Shown: piece after piece, positions 32,059 through 42,993 of the stretch | Layout: every line of letters starts with the position of its first letter | Position numbering within the stretch: position 1 is the stretch's first letter | Origin: Siphonodentalium dalli | Taxonomy: Eukaryota; Mollusca; Scaphopoda; Gadilida; Siphonodentaliidae | Direction of reading: 5' to 3' | DNA: 64,000 nt | NCBI GenBank assembly: GCA_032622095.1 | Contig: CP136063.1 | Location: forward strand, 182,075,956 to 182,139,955 | Notes under the pieces: generated by a model | The model's database searches: none | What the model was told of the DNA's origin: nothing | What the model saw: only the letters and a program-made list of their open reading frames with translations | Translations under genes and position numbers: made by a program

Positions 32059-32469
32059 TTGTATCCTATGGGCGCTGGGGGTTTTATTTATAGAATTTAT
32101 TTTTTGGGACGCATTAAAAGTTGTAGTGCGACCCCGAGTCCGAGTCCGGTAAAAGGTGTAGTTGTTATGTCAATAATGTTGTTACGACCTATTGGTGTTT
32201 ACTGCTTCGATGATCTGGCCGATGGGGATATTTGGCAGGACAACACGTTTCAGGTATCACGCGATGCGAGTTATTTCAGGACATTTGTAGTAAGGCTTAT
32301 CTGGCCGTGTCGAATTGAGCTTTCGCAATGGGATGTCTGGCAGGACAACACATTTCGGATTTTTCGCGGATGTGTATTCGCGGATATCTCATTGCTGCAT
32401 GTAACTTTTATAACCGCGTTAATTGCTTTCGAAGTTTATAAGTGTGAACAATGGCTGGGCCACATTTGA
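32059..32469 (+). CDS. uncharacterised 136-codon ORF with internal duplication, doubtful
   Basis: I do not recognise it. The frame contains two similar segments, 'DGDIWQDNTFQVSRD' and 'WDVWQDNTFRIFRG', from a ~104 bp DNA duplication (around 32226 and 32330), and ends in a hydrophobic stretch 'LLHVTFITALIAF'. The first 30 residues are low-quality. It may be an exon remnant or a chance frame over a duplication; no splice signals or neighbours support a gene. Confidence 0.18.
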   Translation: MYPMGAGGFIYRIYFLGRIKSCSATPSPSPVKGVVVMSIMLLRPIGVYCFDDLADGDIWQDNTFQVSRDASYFRTFVVRLIWPCRIELSQWDVWQDNTFRIFRGCVFADISLLHVTFITALIAFEVYKCEQWLGHI

Positions 32470-32734
32470 ATATTTTATGGCTGGAACACAATGCGTAATA
32501 TAACAGCTAACTTTGCTGATAAAGTATGAGACATATCTCAGTTTTAATGTAGACTAAATGTTTTGCGGAGTATATATCGGGTGTAATCCGATTAGTAGAT
32601 TTTTGATCACATTAGAGGCTTCCGGTGTGGTGAATGAGAAACCTGCAGTAATTAGCCGTAAGGTTTGTAATAATTTGAAGGATTAGTTGTATTCATGAAA
32701 CCAATATATTTTATATTATAATTTATATTTAAGC

Positions 32735-32805
32735 CTAATTATATGATTGTGAGGGCGTTACCATTTCTGATTATGGTTTTTTTTTGTTTTTCTCTCAGTA
32801 TTAAC
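32735..32805 (+). repeat. dispersed repeat (also 44.7 kb inverted, 53.5 kb direct)
   Basis: The core 'ggcgttaccatttctgatta' plus 'tggtttt' occurs here, at 53475-53530 as 'ggcgttaccatttctgacta', and inverted at 44690-44755. It is preceded in each case by 'taattatatgat'-like sequence. Class unknown. Confidence 0.7.
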
Positions 32806-32834
32806 TGAGGATATAGGCAAGCTGTAGTTATATC

Positions 32835-32930
32835 CAGAAATACACCATTTATATGGATGTGTTCATTCCAGAAATCGTGGGACACTTTGCTAAAAGCGGC
32901 TGGAAAATAGAAAAGGCGATGTTCAGTGTA
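32835..32930 (+). repeat. diverged copy of the 33.7-34.1 kb repeat
   Basis: 'tccagaaatacaccatttat' then 'aaaagcggctggaaaatag' aligns with 33755-33840 ('tcaagaaatacacactttgt', 'aaaaagtggctgggaaata') and with 33935-34105. Confidence 0.6.
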
Positions 32931-32958
32931 TTGGGGACATCATACCTAATTTGAAGTC

Positions 32959-33460
32959 TTAAAGGCACGTGAGGCCTTAGTTGTCGAAAATATTCATATT
33001 TGTTCCAATCACCGTAAACAGAAAAACATTAAAACGCATATAGTTTCGTTCATATATACCATGACCATCGCGTGAACAGCATGTTATCATAACGATTTAC
33101 TATATGTTACATAAGCAAGAGCCTGACCGTGTTACAGAAGACAGCACAATGCTGCTGGCTAATCACACACAAATGGCATAAACGCTCTTTATTCGTTCCA
33201 TATCAGGAATTCACCAACAAAGAACGCTCTTTATGTTTACCATCATAATATAAACAAACACCAGAAAAGTTACTTTTTATGCTTTTGTTTACATAACAAT
33301 GGTCAAAGATATGACAATAACATACTGTTTATGCGATATTTCTTATTTGTATACGGACAAAGTCTGTCTACATTTTGTTGTTCTTTCTGTTTGTGGCGGT
33401 TTTTGACGGGTGGAAATATTTTCACAGGATACCCACCGCCAAGGCCAACCGTACCTTTAA
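32959..33460 (+). mobile_element. 502 bp TTAA-flanked MITE, copy in plus orientation
   Basis: The ends are TTAAAGGCACGTGAGGCCTT and the complement of TTAAAGGTACGGTTGGCCTT. TTAA may be the target duplication, as in piggyBac-like or Kolobok-like elements. Exactly the same length and sequence with minor changes occurs inverted at 39589-40090. It carries two AACGCTCTTTAT motifs (33180 and 33222). There is no transposase. The phrase 'ccaccgccaaggccaaccgt' is its right terminal part. Confidence 0.82.
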
Positions 33461-33589
33461 GCACAGCACGAACTGAAATGAACAGTAAATATTAATTTAG
33501 GGAGTCGAAAAAATGAAGTTCGATAAGGAAATATACAACAATTTATATTGTGAGTTGATTCCAGAAAGCCTGGAGTAAAAATTTATAAA

Positions 33590-33682
33590 CATATGCTGGC
33601 AATAAGAAAAGCGAATTGTCCCTGTTTGGGGGGGGGGGGTGAAAAGCGAATTGTCCCTGTTTGGGGGGGGGGGGGGGGGTGT
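33590..33682. repeat. duplicated segment with poly-G runs
   Basis: 'gcgaattgtccctgtttggg' followed by a G run of about 13, then again with a run of about 19. Such runs are prone to copying and assembly error. Confidence 0.7.
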
Positions 33683-33689
33683 CGCCGTA

Positions 33690-34130
33690 CCATATTTTCA
33701 TACAACGAAATGAAGGGATATGCTCTTAATATTACCCGAATGTGTGGGTAAAAGGCAGTTCTATCAAGAAATACACACTTTGTATCGGTAGGTTGTCTTC
33801 GCAAAAAGTGGCTGGGAAATAAGAAAGGCGAATGTTCTATGTTTTTAGGACCCCTTACCAATTTAAAGCCTTGAACACATCACCGACTGAATGGATATGC
33901 ACTACATCTCAACGGAGGCTGTGGACAAAAGAGTATTTTATCAAGAAACATACACTTTATTTCGATGGGATGTTTCCCGACAGCCTGGGACACTTACACA
34001 CTCTGGGGAAATATGCACTCAATATATGGATGCATTGCTTGTCGAAAGCTTGGGTCCTTTACAAACTGCGGCTTGTAAATAAGAAAGGCGAATTTTCTAT
34101 ATTTTGGCACCCCCCCCCTTATATAACATT
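33690..34130 (+). repeat. two diverged ~190-230 bp repeat units
   Basis: Units share 'tatcaagaaa.a.acacttt', 'gcggcttgtaaataagaaag' / 'gtggctgggaaataagaaag' and 'gcgaattttctatatttt'. A further copy is at 32835. The 143-codon frame 33832-34263 runs through the repeats and is not accepted as a gene. It ends in a C run at 34111-34119. Confidence 0.6.
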
Positions 34131-34284
34131 ACGTAGTTTCAAGAAGGCTTGTGGGCATTGCATGAAATGTAATTCACATGGTCATGGGCAATGTAGAATA
34201 GGACTCGGAACATTTAGACGCACATGTGCATATCTCTACTATAGGAGTTATTCATATCTCTAAGAATTGTACCTAAGAAGTAAA

Positions 34285-34405
34285 CGCACTGTGCATCGGC
34301 GTATATAGTATACTTGTACCACAAAGAAACTGGTTGTAGTGCGACGGGAAGCGGAGTCCTACACTCAGTTTTGTGGTCAAATTCGAATATACACGCCGAT
34401 GCGCA
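34285..34405. repeat. short inverted repeat
   Basis: 'tgtgcatcggcgtatatag' (34292) and 'tatacacgccgatgcgca' (34387) are complementary over ~18 bp with a ~75 bp spacer. It could be the ends of a very small element. Confidence 0.5.
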
Positions 34406-36027
34406 ATGTATTCATTTCATTTGTATAATTCGACTTTATGTTTTCATCGAAAAGGTAGTGGAAGATATGCTGATTTTGGTTTCCGAAATCCGCTATATAA
34501 TAGTCGGTATTTAATCGTTGGCTTCGTTGTTTTGATTGTACCATACACTGTGTGTGGTACAAAGCAGAATTTATATCTAGATTTGTACCATAAAATGACG
34601 TTCATATATCCATGGGAACACAGACTACAGACCAATCAGGTCCAGTCGTGTATGTATGTTTGTGCAAGGTTGTATTACAAATATATTTATTTAAAAGTGC
34701 CTATATATGTAGTTCAACGAAGGTTGACTACTGCAGTGCACGACTGTATCGTTAAGCGGTCAACGGATATCAAAATGGAAGTTATGTTTGGAGCTAATCT
34801 ACTCTGGTGAGTTGTTTTCAACAATTTTTATAACTAAACCCAATGTTATAGGTCACTGTGGAACAAAATGGAATTGAAATACATTTCGGTTGGATTAGTT
34901 TTCAGAATCGAAAAATGCAGCGCTGTGCTGTTCAGTTGTTGATTTGACTGAAAGTCTAATTAAAAAGATTCCAAATTATATATTTATTTCTAAATTGTCT
35001 AATTCGTATGAAATAGTGTGGATTCTTAGTCGTTCAATGTCCTCATGTCAGGTTCATTGGAATCTGAAATCACAAATCACATGTTATTATTGGGCACCAT
35101 TAAGATGGAAGGTACAATCACGTTCATACAACCAACTGAGTCACCTTATTAATGAAACGGGGTGTTAGTTTGTAAGGTCATTAAAACTTATGCGAATTGA
35201 CAATAGCTATGGGTGTTGTGCTAAAAGAGGAACAAGTCCATATCAGAATGTCATTAAATTTGGTGTCCATTAATTTTGTGACTCCATCATGGGCGACATC
35301 TTGCTATCATTTCAATGTCAAGGTCCTACAAAGATGTATCTATCGTAGCTTGATTTTAGAATAGTTAGTGTCAGAATCTGCCCAACGAAATTTTAGAAAA
35401 TACCTCACTAATATGCGCGACAATCACTCAAGATTGGTTATCGGTTGCCACATATCGGTGGGGATGGGGTTAATAAAATGACATTGTTATCAAAAGAGGT
35501 TGAGGAAAGTTTGATGTTTTTGATCTTTTTAAAACGACAATTGAACATGGCCAAATTTGATACATACAGTTGTAAACATCGTGCTCGTGTATTTTTTGCC
35601 ATGCTCCAATAGAATTTAGCCTTACAACTATCCATTGTTTTTCTGAAATTAGCGAATGTTTACAGTTTTCGCATCCAAATTTCCGATTTTTAATCTTGGC
35701 ACGGCATTCCGATACCGTTGAGTTTTATTTTCCTGTGGCACTTGGTACACTTGGTACACTTGGTACACTTGATTGACATGGGAAGTTTCAACCTGTTTAC
35801 TGCCTGGCCTTCGATCAAAGCAACTCTATTATGGGAGGACATTTGTGTTTCAAGAATGTCAGTGTATAATGCATGTTTGGTATGTTTGGTACGATTGGCA
35901 AATGCTAATCTATAATCTATATATTATTATATTTAGGTAAAATATAATGAAACACATATACTAGATTTGGTAAAGATCAAAATGGAGTTTTGCAATCGCT
36001 GGACACCTGGTGTGCTATGCACCTTCA
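34406..36027. other. no gene recognised; small 10 bp tandem repeat
   Basis: About 1.6 kb with only short overlapping frames. At 35743-35770 the unit 'cacttggta' is repeated three to four times. Nothing else is supported. Confidence 0.4.
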
Positions 36028-36260
36028 TGTTTAGCTCAACTTGCCAAAGTCAACAATGAGCTATTGCCATGGGTTGGCGTCAGTCGTCCGCCCGTCTGTG
36101 TGTCCGTGCGTGCGTCCGTCAATAATTTCCTTTGGCACACCATATATACAGGCCATATATACCTCATCCGATCATCACCAAACTTCATATATGGATCTTC
36201 GTAGTATGGTCGTTAGGCAGGTAGACCCGGAAGAAATTGGTAACAAATCCGTTTTGGTCT
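36028..36260 (+). repeat. dispersed repeat 'agctcaa...cgtccgt', copy 1
   Basis: It begins with a hairpin 'tagctcaacttg...caatgagcta', then 'ggttggcgtcagtcgtccg', a CGTCCGT-rich stretch, 'aatttcctttggcacacca' and 'tcatccgatcatcacc'. Copies with the same order lie at 47155 and 63098. Familiar from mollusc genomes; the replication mode is unknown. Confidence 0.72.
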
Positions 36261-37295
36261 CAAAATGTGTAAACTGATTTATAGAACAACATACACAAAA
36301 TCCGATAAAATCACATTTGGGGAATAATCCCAATTTAACATCTGTATACTGTTTATCTTGAATCGTGTGATATATGTTAAATGAAACTGATAAATGGGAT
36401 TTAATAGGGATGTATTAATTCTGTGACCTTTTCTAGAAGCAGAAATATATGTACTCAGAGAAGACTCACGAATGTGAAAGATTATCATTCATTTTGATAT
36501 CTACAACATCAAACCTTTCCAAATTCACTGCTATAGAACAACATGAGAGATATTCATATATAGTACTTGGTAAAATGGGTAAATCCTATTGTCGGTGTCT
36601 CAAAAAGTATTCGTAGTTGGCTCCGTCCAAGTGATGAAACATGAATATTTCGCATGTATATCACAAGAATGCATGATGACATATATACTATGCAATTTAT
36701 CACAATATAAAAATCAGTGAGACATGAACATACCATATATACTAAAGTAAGCAATGCATAAGGCCGATATTTGTCCTTAATAGTGCAGACTTGGTACTAT
36801 GCGGAATTTATCAACAGACTACAATTGTTCTACCACTGGCCACGATTTCCCGCCACACCACGAGGCATATGCAGTACATTATGATATAGCTTGACGGGCG
36901 AAGATAGAATGCTCAATCCAACCCTCCTCGTACTATATATATAGCTTTAGATTTAGGCCTACAACTGGATGTTCGGTGACTTAGAGAGAAGAACAATTAC
37001 CTCGCATCTTGATCCATTGATACATAGAGTGAAATTGAATATAGTTCCCGTGGCAATGAATTTTATTCTTCGTACCGGTCCCTACAGTTAATTTCCCATC
37101 TGCGTGTTGCGATATCGATAAAATGACATTAGAATTGGGCTATGCGATATGTCTACTATTCCTGTATGTTTCTAGTTGAAATACTTTATCATGAACCCAA
37201 TATCTCGTTTCCAATATACCGGCTCGGATCTTCTGGAGCCATCAGCTGAGAATCTTTTCACTAACTAAGTTTTTAGGGAATTCCAAAGGACATAG
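36261..37295. other. mostly unannotated; small repeat shared with 42.0 kb
   Basis: 37040-37140 ('ggcaatgaattttattc', 'acagttaatttcccatctgc') resembles 42015-42100 ('acagttaatttcccatctat'). Otherwise nothing recognised. Confidence 0.45.
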
Positions 37296-37427
37296 CATCA
37301 CTACGGAAGCCTATTAGGGCCATTTAATTTTTGTCATATATTCATTAAAATATTTCCTTTTTTATTAAATTTTTTATATATATTCATTAAAATATTTCCT
37401 TTTTACTTTCTTTTTTTACTTTCCACC

Positions 37428-37900
37428 TGGGAGATAACTTTTCTCCCTGGAATTAACTTATCTCCCGGGAATTAACTTTTCTCCCAGGGAGATAACCTAT
37501 CTCCCAGGGAGAAAACTTTTCTCCCGGGAATTAACTTATCTCCCAGGGAGAAAACTTTTCTCCCGAGAATTAACTTATCTCCCAGGGAGATAACTTTTCT
37601 CCCGGGAATTAACTTATCTCCCAGGGAGAAAACTTATCTCCCAGGGAGAAAACTTTTCTCCCGGGAACTAACTTTTCTCCCAGGGAGAAAACTTTTCTCC
37701 CGGGAATTAACTTATCTCCCAGGGAGAAAACTTTTCTCCCGGGAATTAACTTTTCTCCCAGGGAGATAACTTATCTCCCAGGGAGAAAACTTTTCTCCCG
37801 GGAATTAACTTTTCTCCCAGGGAGAAAACTTTTCTCCCGGGAATTAACTTTTCTCCCAGGGAGATAACTTATCTCCCGGGAATTAAGTTTTCTCCCATGG
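37428..37900. repeat. FB3 left arm: ~24 units of ~20 bp, CTCCCGGGAG-type
   Basis: Units alternate between 'aacttttctcccgggaatt' and 'aacttatctcccagggagaa', giving a loose 39 bp higher-order repeat. Each unit has an internal dyad (CTCCCGGGAG or CTCCCAGGGAG), so single units can pair with themselves as well as with the opposite arm. Confidence 0.88.
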
Positions 37901-38054
37901 TGGAAAATCACGTGATGTGATAGGTTTCACGTAACCGATAACATTCAAACATATCCTGCTACTGTTATAATACACGTGTCATTGCCTGATGTCCTGGCGC
38001 GAAAAAACATTTTGACAGTCAATATATAACGCGCCAATGTTTAGCGCCTGGTGT

Positions 38055-38724
38055 CACAGGTCCCTGGTGCGACAACACTACCATAAGTATATACCTGAAT
38101 ACAAGGTTTATATCTATCAGACCTATATTGAGCATAGACTCACTTGCAATCTAAATTCATCAATATCCTTTGTACATAAGATAATGTCGCATCCCCTGGT
38201 CTTTAGACCATATTCACACCTTTAATTTGGTGTATCTCTTGCATCGATACGCGTACGATCACCAAGATATATATGAATGTGTGCACACTTTCAAATCCAG
38301 ACAAACCCTTGAACAGATTCCCATCAAATATAACATAGTACTACTGCAGAATTCCACTTGTCACAATGATTCACCATGGATGGTCCTGTCTGTGTGACCT
38401 CAGCAGAGTAAATTCTGCAGTGCTACTGTGCTATATTTGATGGGAATCTGTTCAGGGGTTTGTCTGATTTTGAAAGTGTTTGTCTGATTTTGAAAGTGTG
38501 CACATATTCATATATATCTTTGGCGATCTTGCACGAATCGGTGTGCACCAAATTAAAGGTGCGAATATGGTCTAAAGATCTTGGTATGCGGCATTATATT
38601 ATACACAGGGGATATTGATGAATTTTTATCGCAAGCGAATCTATGCTCAATATAGGTCGGATAGATATAAACCTTGTATTGCGGTATATACTCATGGTAG
38701 TGTTGTCACACCAGGGGACCTGTG
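38055..38724. repeat. ~670 bp imperfect palindrome in the FB3 body
   Basis: The left half from 'cacaggtccctggtgcgaca' (38055) matches the complement of the right half ending 'tgtcacaccaggggacctgtg' (38704-38724). Correspondence continues inward through 'acaaggtttatatctatc', 'ccatattcacacctttaatt' and 'ttcccatcaaatataac' to a centre near 38389. The half-copies differ by scattered substitutions and a small duplication ('tttgtctgattttgaaagtg' twice at 38457-38500). No coding frame. Confidence 0.82.
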
Positions 38725-39249
38725 CCTGTTGTAGCATTCTGTAGTCGAAGCAGACACCAGACCTGTGCCTGGTCGTAGAAGACATTCGGGAACGGAGGAT
38801 ATGGCTGGAATTGGGAAGAGTCGGAGTGTTTGACTGTTTATAGTATTGGACCATGTTATGTTGTTATGAAATCATGATATTTCGCCATTAACTATAAAGT
38901 TACCTTCGTATCAAATGCTGCCTATTCCGATTGATTATTTTATATTTTTTGTGAATATGTGCCATGGCTGTCGCGCACCATGGACTCTAGTCTAAAATAT
39001 ACTGACCATCGCTAGTATAGTGGTGTGTCCATTTTGGACTACCGGTGGTCGTGAAATGCACCAAATCGCTCTAAATTGGATCTATAGCACGTGTGTGTGG
39101 CGAAACAATGGGTATATATCATTAAACGCTCTTTATAATGACATGGCGAAACTATTCTATTGAATGCATAAAGTATCCACGGCATCCTTAAGCACTCTTT
39201 ATGACGTGACGCAACATTAAATTGAAATAAATAGGCGGACTCCCAGATA

Positions 39250-39545
39250 AAATCGAGGTGGTAAAATAATAATCTAGCGTGCATTGCCCTATACCCGAGA
39301 TCACTGCTTGTGTTATTTAACTCAGATTATATAGCCGATAGCACATCCATAATGTCATCCTTGAATTTTCTCCGTGTCAGGCCCATCGATTTCAGAATTC
39401 TCTTCAAATGTCGCAAACTCATTGTTATGCCATGGTACAAATGAAGAAAACATAATATTTCGATGTATTCAAATCCAAGGATAAAATATCTTTCTATTAT
39501 CCATTCTCTACTATGGTTCACTGTGTCCAAAGGTATGTATTGTGG
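39250..39545 (-). pseudogene. integrase-like transposase, N-terminal HTH fragment
   Basis: The minus-strand frame reads 'IIERYFILGFEYIEILCFL', 'YHGITMSLRHLKRILKSMGL' and 'TRRKFKDDIMDVLSAI', then an in-frame stop (39327-39329), then in the same phase 'SELNNTSSDLGYRAMHAR'. The order '(Y/E)F.LGF...EI...L...HGI..SLR.LKR.L...GL.RR' followed by 'GYR.MH' is what I know from the N-terminal helix-turn-helix part of an integrase (rve)-like protein family widespread in fish, cnidarians and molluscs. The DDE catalytic core that should follow is not seen, so this is a decayed fragment. Upstream codons (39589 onward) belong to the nested 502 bp MITE. Its place inside FB3 suggests, but does not prove, that it descends from the FB3 transposase. 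Confidence 0.5.
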
Positions 39546-39588
39546 TGGGTATGCTTCACATATCACTATAAATAACATCAGGAGAACT

Positions 39589-40090
39589 TTAAAGGTACGG
39601 TTGGCCTTGGCGGTGGGTATCCTGTGAAAATATTTCCACCCGTCAAAAACCGCCACAAACAGAAAGAACATCAAAATGTAGACAGACTTTGTCCGTATAC
39701 AAATAAGAAATATCGCATAAACAGTATGTTATTGTCATATATTTGACCATTGTTATGTAAACAAAAGCATAAAAAGTTACTTTCCTAATGTTTGTTTATA
39801 TTATGATGGTAAACATAAAGAGCATTATTTGTTGGTGAATTCCTGATATGGAACTAATAAAGAGCGTTTATGTCATTTGTGTGTGATTAGCCAGTAGCAT
39901 TGTGCTGTCTTCTGTAACACAATCAGGCTCTAGCTTAGGTAAACTATAGTAGGTCTTTATGATAACATGCTGTTTACGCGGTGGTCAAGGTATATATGAA
40001 CGAAACTGAATGCGTTTTAATGTTTTTCAGTTTACGGTGTTTGGAACAAATATGAATATTTTCGACAATTAAGGCCTCCCGTGCCTTTAA
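39589..40090 (-). mobile_element. 502 bp TTAA-flanked MITE, inverted copy
   Basis: Same family and same length as 32959-33460 but in opposite orientation, nested in the FB3 body. The ends are TTAAAGGTACGG and the complement of TTAAAGGCACGG. It contains 'cataaagagcattattt' and 'aataaagagcgtttat' (AAAGAGCG motif). Confidence 0.82.
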
Positions 40091-40241
40091 CACTGGTCAT
40101 ATTTTTAGAGTACCGACACATACATCCATGATACGAAAGACTTGCGATGATAATAACAATGAAAACAGCTGGAATGTCGAGTGTAATCCACACTACACGT
40201 GTTACGTGCTGCATGTAAAATCACGTGATTTTCCACCGGTG

Positions 40242-40632
40242 GAGAAAAGTTTTCTCCCTGGGAGATAAGTTAATTCCCGGGAGAAAAGTTTTCTCCCTGG
40301 GAGATAAGTTATCTCCCTGAGAGAAAAGTTATCTCCCTGAGAGAAAAGTTAATTCCCGGGAGAAAAGTTTTCTCCCTGGGAGATAAGTTATCTCCCTGGG
40401 AGAAAAGTTAATTCCCGGGAGAAAAGTTTTCTCCATGGGAGAAAAGTTATCTCCCTGGGAGAAAATTTAATTCCCGGGAGAAAAGTTTTCTCCCTTGGAG
40501 AAAAGTTATCTCCCTGGGAGAAAAGTTAATTCCCGGGAGAAAAGTTTTCTCCCTGGGAGATAAGTTTTCTCCCTGGGAGATAAGTTATGTCCCTGGGAGA
40601 AAAGTTAATTCCCGGGAGAAAAGTTATCTCCC
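40242..40632. repeat. FB3 right arm: ~20 units of ~20 bp
   Basis: Reverse-complement counterpart of the left array, with units 'gttttctccctgggagataa' and 'gttaattcccgggagaaaa'. It has fewer copies than the left arm (about 20 against 24), so arm lengths have diverged through gain or loss of units. Confidence 0.88.
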
Positions 40633-40764
40633 AGGTGGAAAGTAAAAACAGAAAGTAAAAAGGAAATATTTTAATGAATATATATAAAAATTAAATAAAA
40701 AAGGAAATATTTTAATGAATATATAACAAAAATTAAATGGCCCTAATAGGCTTCCGTACATCAC

Positions 40765-41059
40765 CGATAATGCTGTATTAGTTTAAACATATTTATTTTT
40801 CTAATTTGATAACACATATAGCAAATGGTACAAACAATTTTATGCAGGCAATGAGATTGGAGGATAAGTGCTTCTCACTTGTGAGCACCTCCTATCCCGG
40901 ATGGTGTATTTGCCCCCACTTGAATCAAGCGGCAAGTTGCATGGTGATGCGAAAAATTGGAATTTTACTGAGATACCGGGTAGGGGAGATAGATGTCATA
41001 CTATGTACCATGAAATGTCCGAAGTGGCAGAACAACATAAACAGTTTTCATCTTGCAGA
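40765..41059. other. no gene recognised
   Basis: The 105-codon frame 40806-41123 runs into the following satellite and has no domain signature. Confidence 0.4.
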
Positions 41060-41650
41060 GCAAACGCTCTTTATTGCGATATATCCTCATGATATGTCTA
41101 ATAACAGCCGCTCTTTATTGTGATATATCCTCATGATATGTCTAATAACAGCCGCTCTTTATTGTGATATATCCTCATGATATGTATAATAACAAACGCT
41201 CTTTATTGTGATATATCATAATGATATGTCTAATAACAGCCGCTCTTTATTGTGATATATCCTCATGATATGTCTAATAACAAACGCTCTTTATTGTGAT
41301 ATATCCTAATGATATGTCTAATAACAAACGCTCTTTAGTGTGATATATCTTCATGATATGTCTAATAACAGACACTCCTTACTGTGATATATCCTCATGA
41401 TATGTCTAATAACAGAAGCTCCTTACTGTGGGATATCCTCATGATATGTCTAATAACAGCCGCTCTTTATTGTGATATATACTCATGATATGTCTAATAA
41501 CAGCCGCTCTTTATTGTGATATATCATCATGATATGTCTAATAACAGACGCGCCTTACTGTGGGATATCCTCATGTTATATCTAATAACAGCCGCTCTTT
41601 ATTGTGATATATCCTCATGATATGTCTAATAATAAGCGCTCTTTATTGTT
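41060..41650. repeat. ~44 bp satellite, about 14 copies, AAAGAGCG-containing
   Basis: The unit is 'cgctctttattgtgatata' plus 'tcctcatgatatgtctaataacagc'. Copies near 41375-41420 and 41550 have 'gctccttactgtg' variants. The unit contains CGCTCTTTAT, the same motif that occurs singly in MITEs and elsewhere in this window. No spacers, so it is not CRISPR-like. Confidence 0.88.
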
Positions 41651-42349
41651 ACATGCTGTTGAAAAGGGGACATTTTCAGTGGGAATGAACTCTAACTCTG
41701 AACATAACATTATCCACTTATGTCGGTTACTTGTGTGCTCTTCTCAAACTAAGAATGCGTCAATATGTAAAACAGCGACATTTCAGTTCTAAAACTAGAA
41801 TGAAGATGATTGATGGGATTGCTAAATAACAAAATGTGCATTTACACATTATAGATCATATTATTACCATTATATTGTATAATAACTAGATGGTGTCCCT
41901 TTAACGAGCGTAATGTATGTCTCGTCTCGCGGAGACGTTCCTGTCGACATAGGATATCGTGGCGCTGTATAGTATACTAATCAGTGAATATATTGAGTCG
42001 CATGGGATAAATTGCCTCTGGCATCAATTTCTATTTAACGTGCAGGGTCGTACAGTTAATTTCCCATCTATGTGAAGTTGATATCTATATTGAATGACGA
42101 TACTTCACCCGTGTTTGGCGATAAGTCTAATTTCCGTCTCGCTCGGAAGTAACTCTGATTAGACGACGGTATAGCGAGTTTAAGTATCTCTGGATCCAGA
42201 CATTGTCTTGAATTCGTTATCCCGAAATAATTTCTGGCTTAGTCAGGAACTGCACGAGGACACAGACGACTAATAAACTCGTTATATATTAAGTGAATGC
42301 ATGGGTTGGCACACGAATGTATTGAAAAAAATGCCCCGGGCCTTCGTCA
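41651..42349. other. no gene recognised
   Basis: Non-coding. It includes the short repeat (42015-42100) shared with 37.1 kb. Confidence 0.4.
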
Positions 42350-42993
42350 GATGACACTCCACAGTTTCGATTGATCAGTATAGGGGTAAATTTCTTAGAG
42401 TACCAGTGTTTCTGACACCATGAATGTGGCATGTTTATTGAGAGAAGGTTAGTTATGAATTTGTGGATTTTTAGAGGATGTCTTTGAGTTTTGAAAAATA
42501 TTGTTTTAGGTGACCTTGACCCCACCAGTATGAAGTAGTAGCGATTTCTGCGAAACAGTGGCTCCAGACACCAGCGTGACTTTTTAGCTCCTAAAATTTG
42601 TCATCAGCTTGAAAAATATTTTTTTGGAAATCACAGCGGTGAGAAGTTTGAACTGTTTCGATAATATTGTGAGGAAACAGTGTTCTTCCAGACAACATAG
42701 GCGACTATGCTCCGAAAAATCTTGTTTTTGTGTCACACGGGCCCGAATATCGCTTATTTTGGGCATTTTTGCATCAAAAGTTCATATTTCATGCACACAA
42801 TCAAGGGGCATAACTCTTGCTTCCCCCATTAACATGATAATTTTGTATCAAAAGCGTAAAGCCTAGTATGTGCTCAACCCAGGCATATATACATTGTATA
42901 TGTGTTGTGGGTTCACATTTCAGTTATTTTTTCAATGAATTGATGCCCCCCTTATTTCTGCACCAATCCCTGCAGAAACTGTGGAGTGTCACC
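42350..42993. mobile_element. TIR element with GGTGACACTCCACAGTTTC ends, copy 1
   Basis: The left end ATGACACTCCACAGTTTC pairs with the right end GAAACTGTGGAGTGTCACC. The interior includes 'agaaggttagttatgaattt', 'tgtgaccttgaccccaccag'-like sequence and 'acataactcttgcttccccc'. A second, shorter copy lies in the same orientation at 43833-44367. No transposase. The frames at 42584-42866 are accidental. Confidence 0.8.

Larger units (their letters stand above)
37302..40758. mobile_element. foldback element FB3, 3457 bp, CATCAC flanks
   Basis: The terminal inverted repeats start TACGGAAGCCTATTAGGGCC on both sides and continue through 'atttaatttttgt', two 'tattcattaaaatatttcct' repeats and 'tttccacctgggagataact' into tandem arrays. 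Arms run 37302 to about 37917 and about 40220 to 40758. The hexamer CATCAC abuts both ends (37296-37301 and 40759-40764), consistent with a 6 bp target duplication. The ~2.3 kb body holds a ~670 bp palindrome, a minus-strand integrase-like fragment and a nested 502 bp MITE. The arms share their last block 'ggtggaaaatcacgtgat' as well. Confidence 0.85.

Noticed and set aside
33832-34263. 143-codon plus-strand ORF
   Set aside because: It runs through two diverged repeat units and a C homopolymer; there is no domain and two phases are equally open.
32959-40090. A single 7 kb giant inverted repeat
   Set aside because: The arms are explained by two independent copies of a 502 bp MITE with their own TTAA ends, in opposite orientation.
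41060-41650. CRISPR-like regular array
   Set aside because: Units are contiguous and identical throughout, with no unique spacers; the organism also appears eukaryotic.
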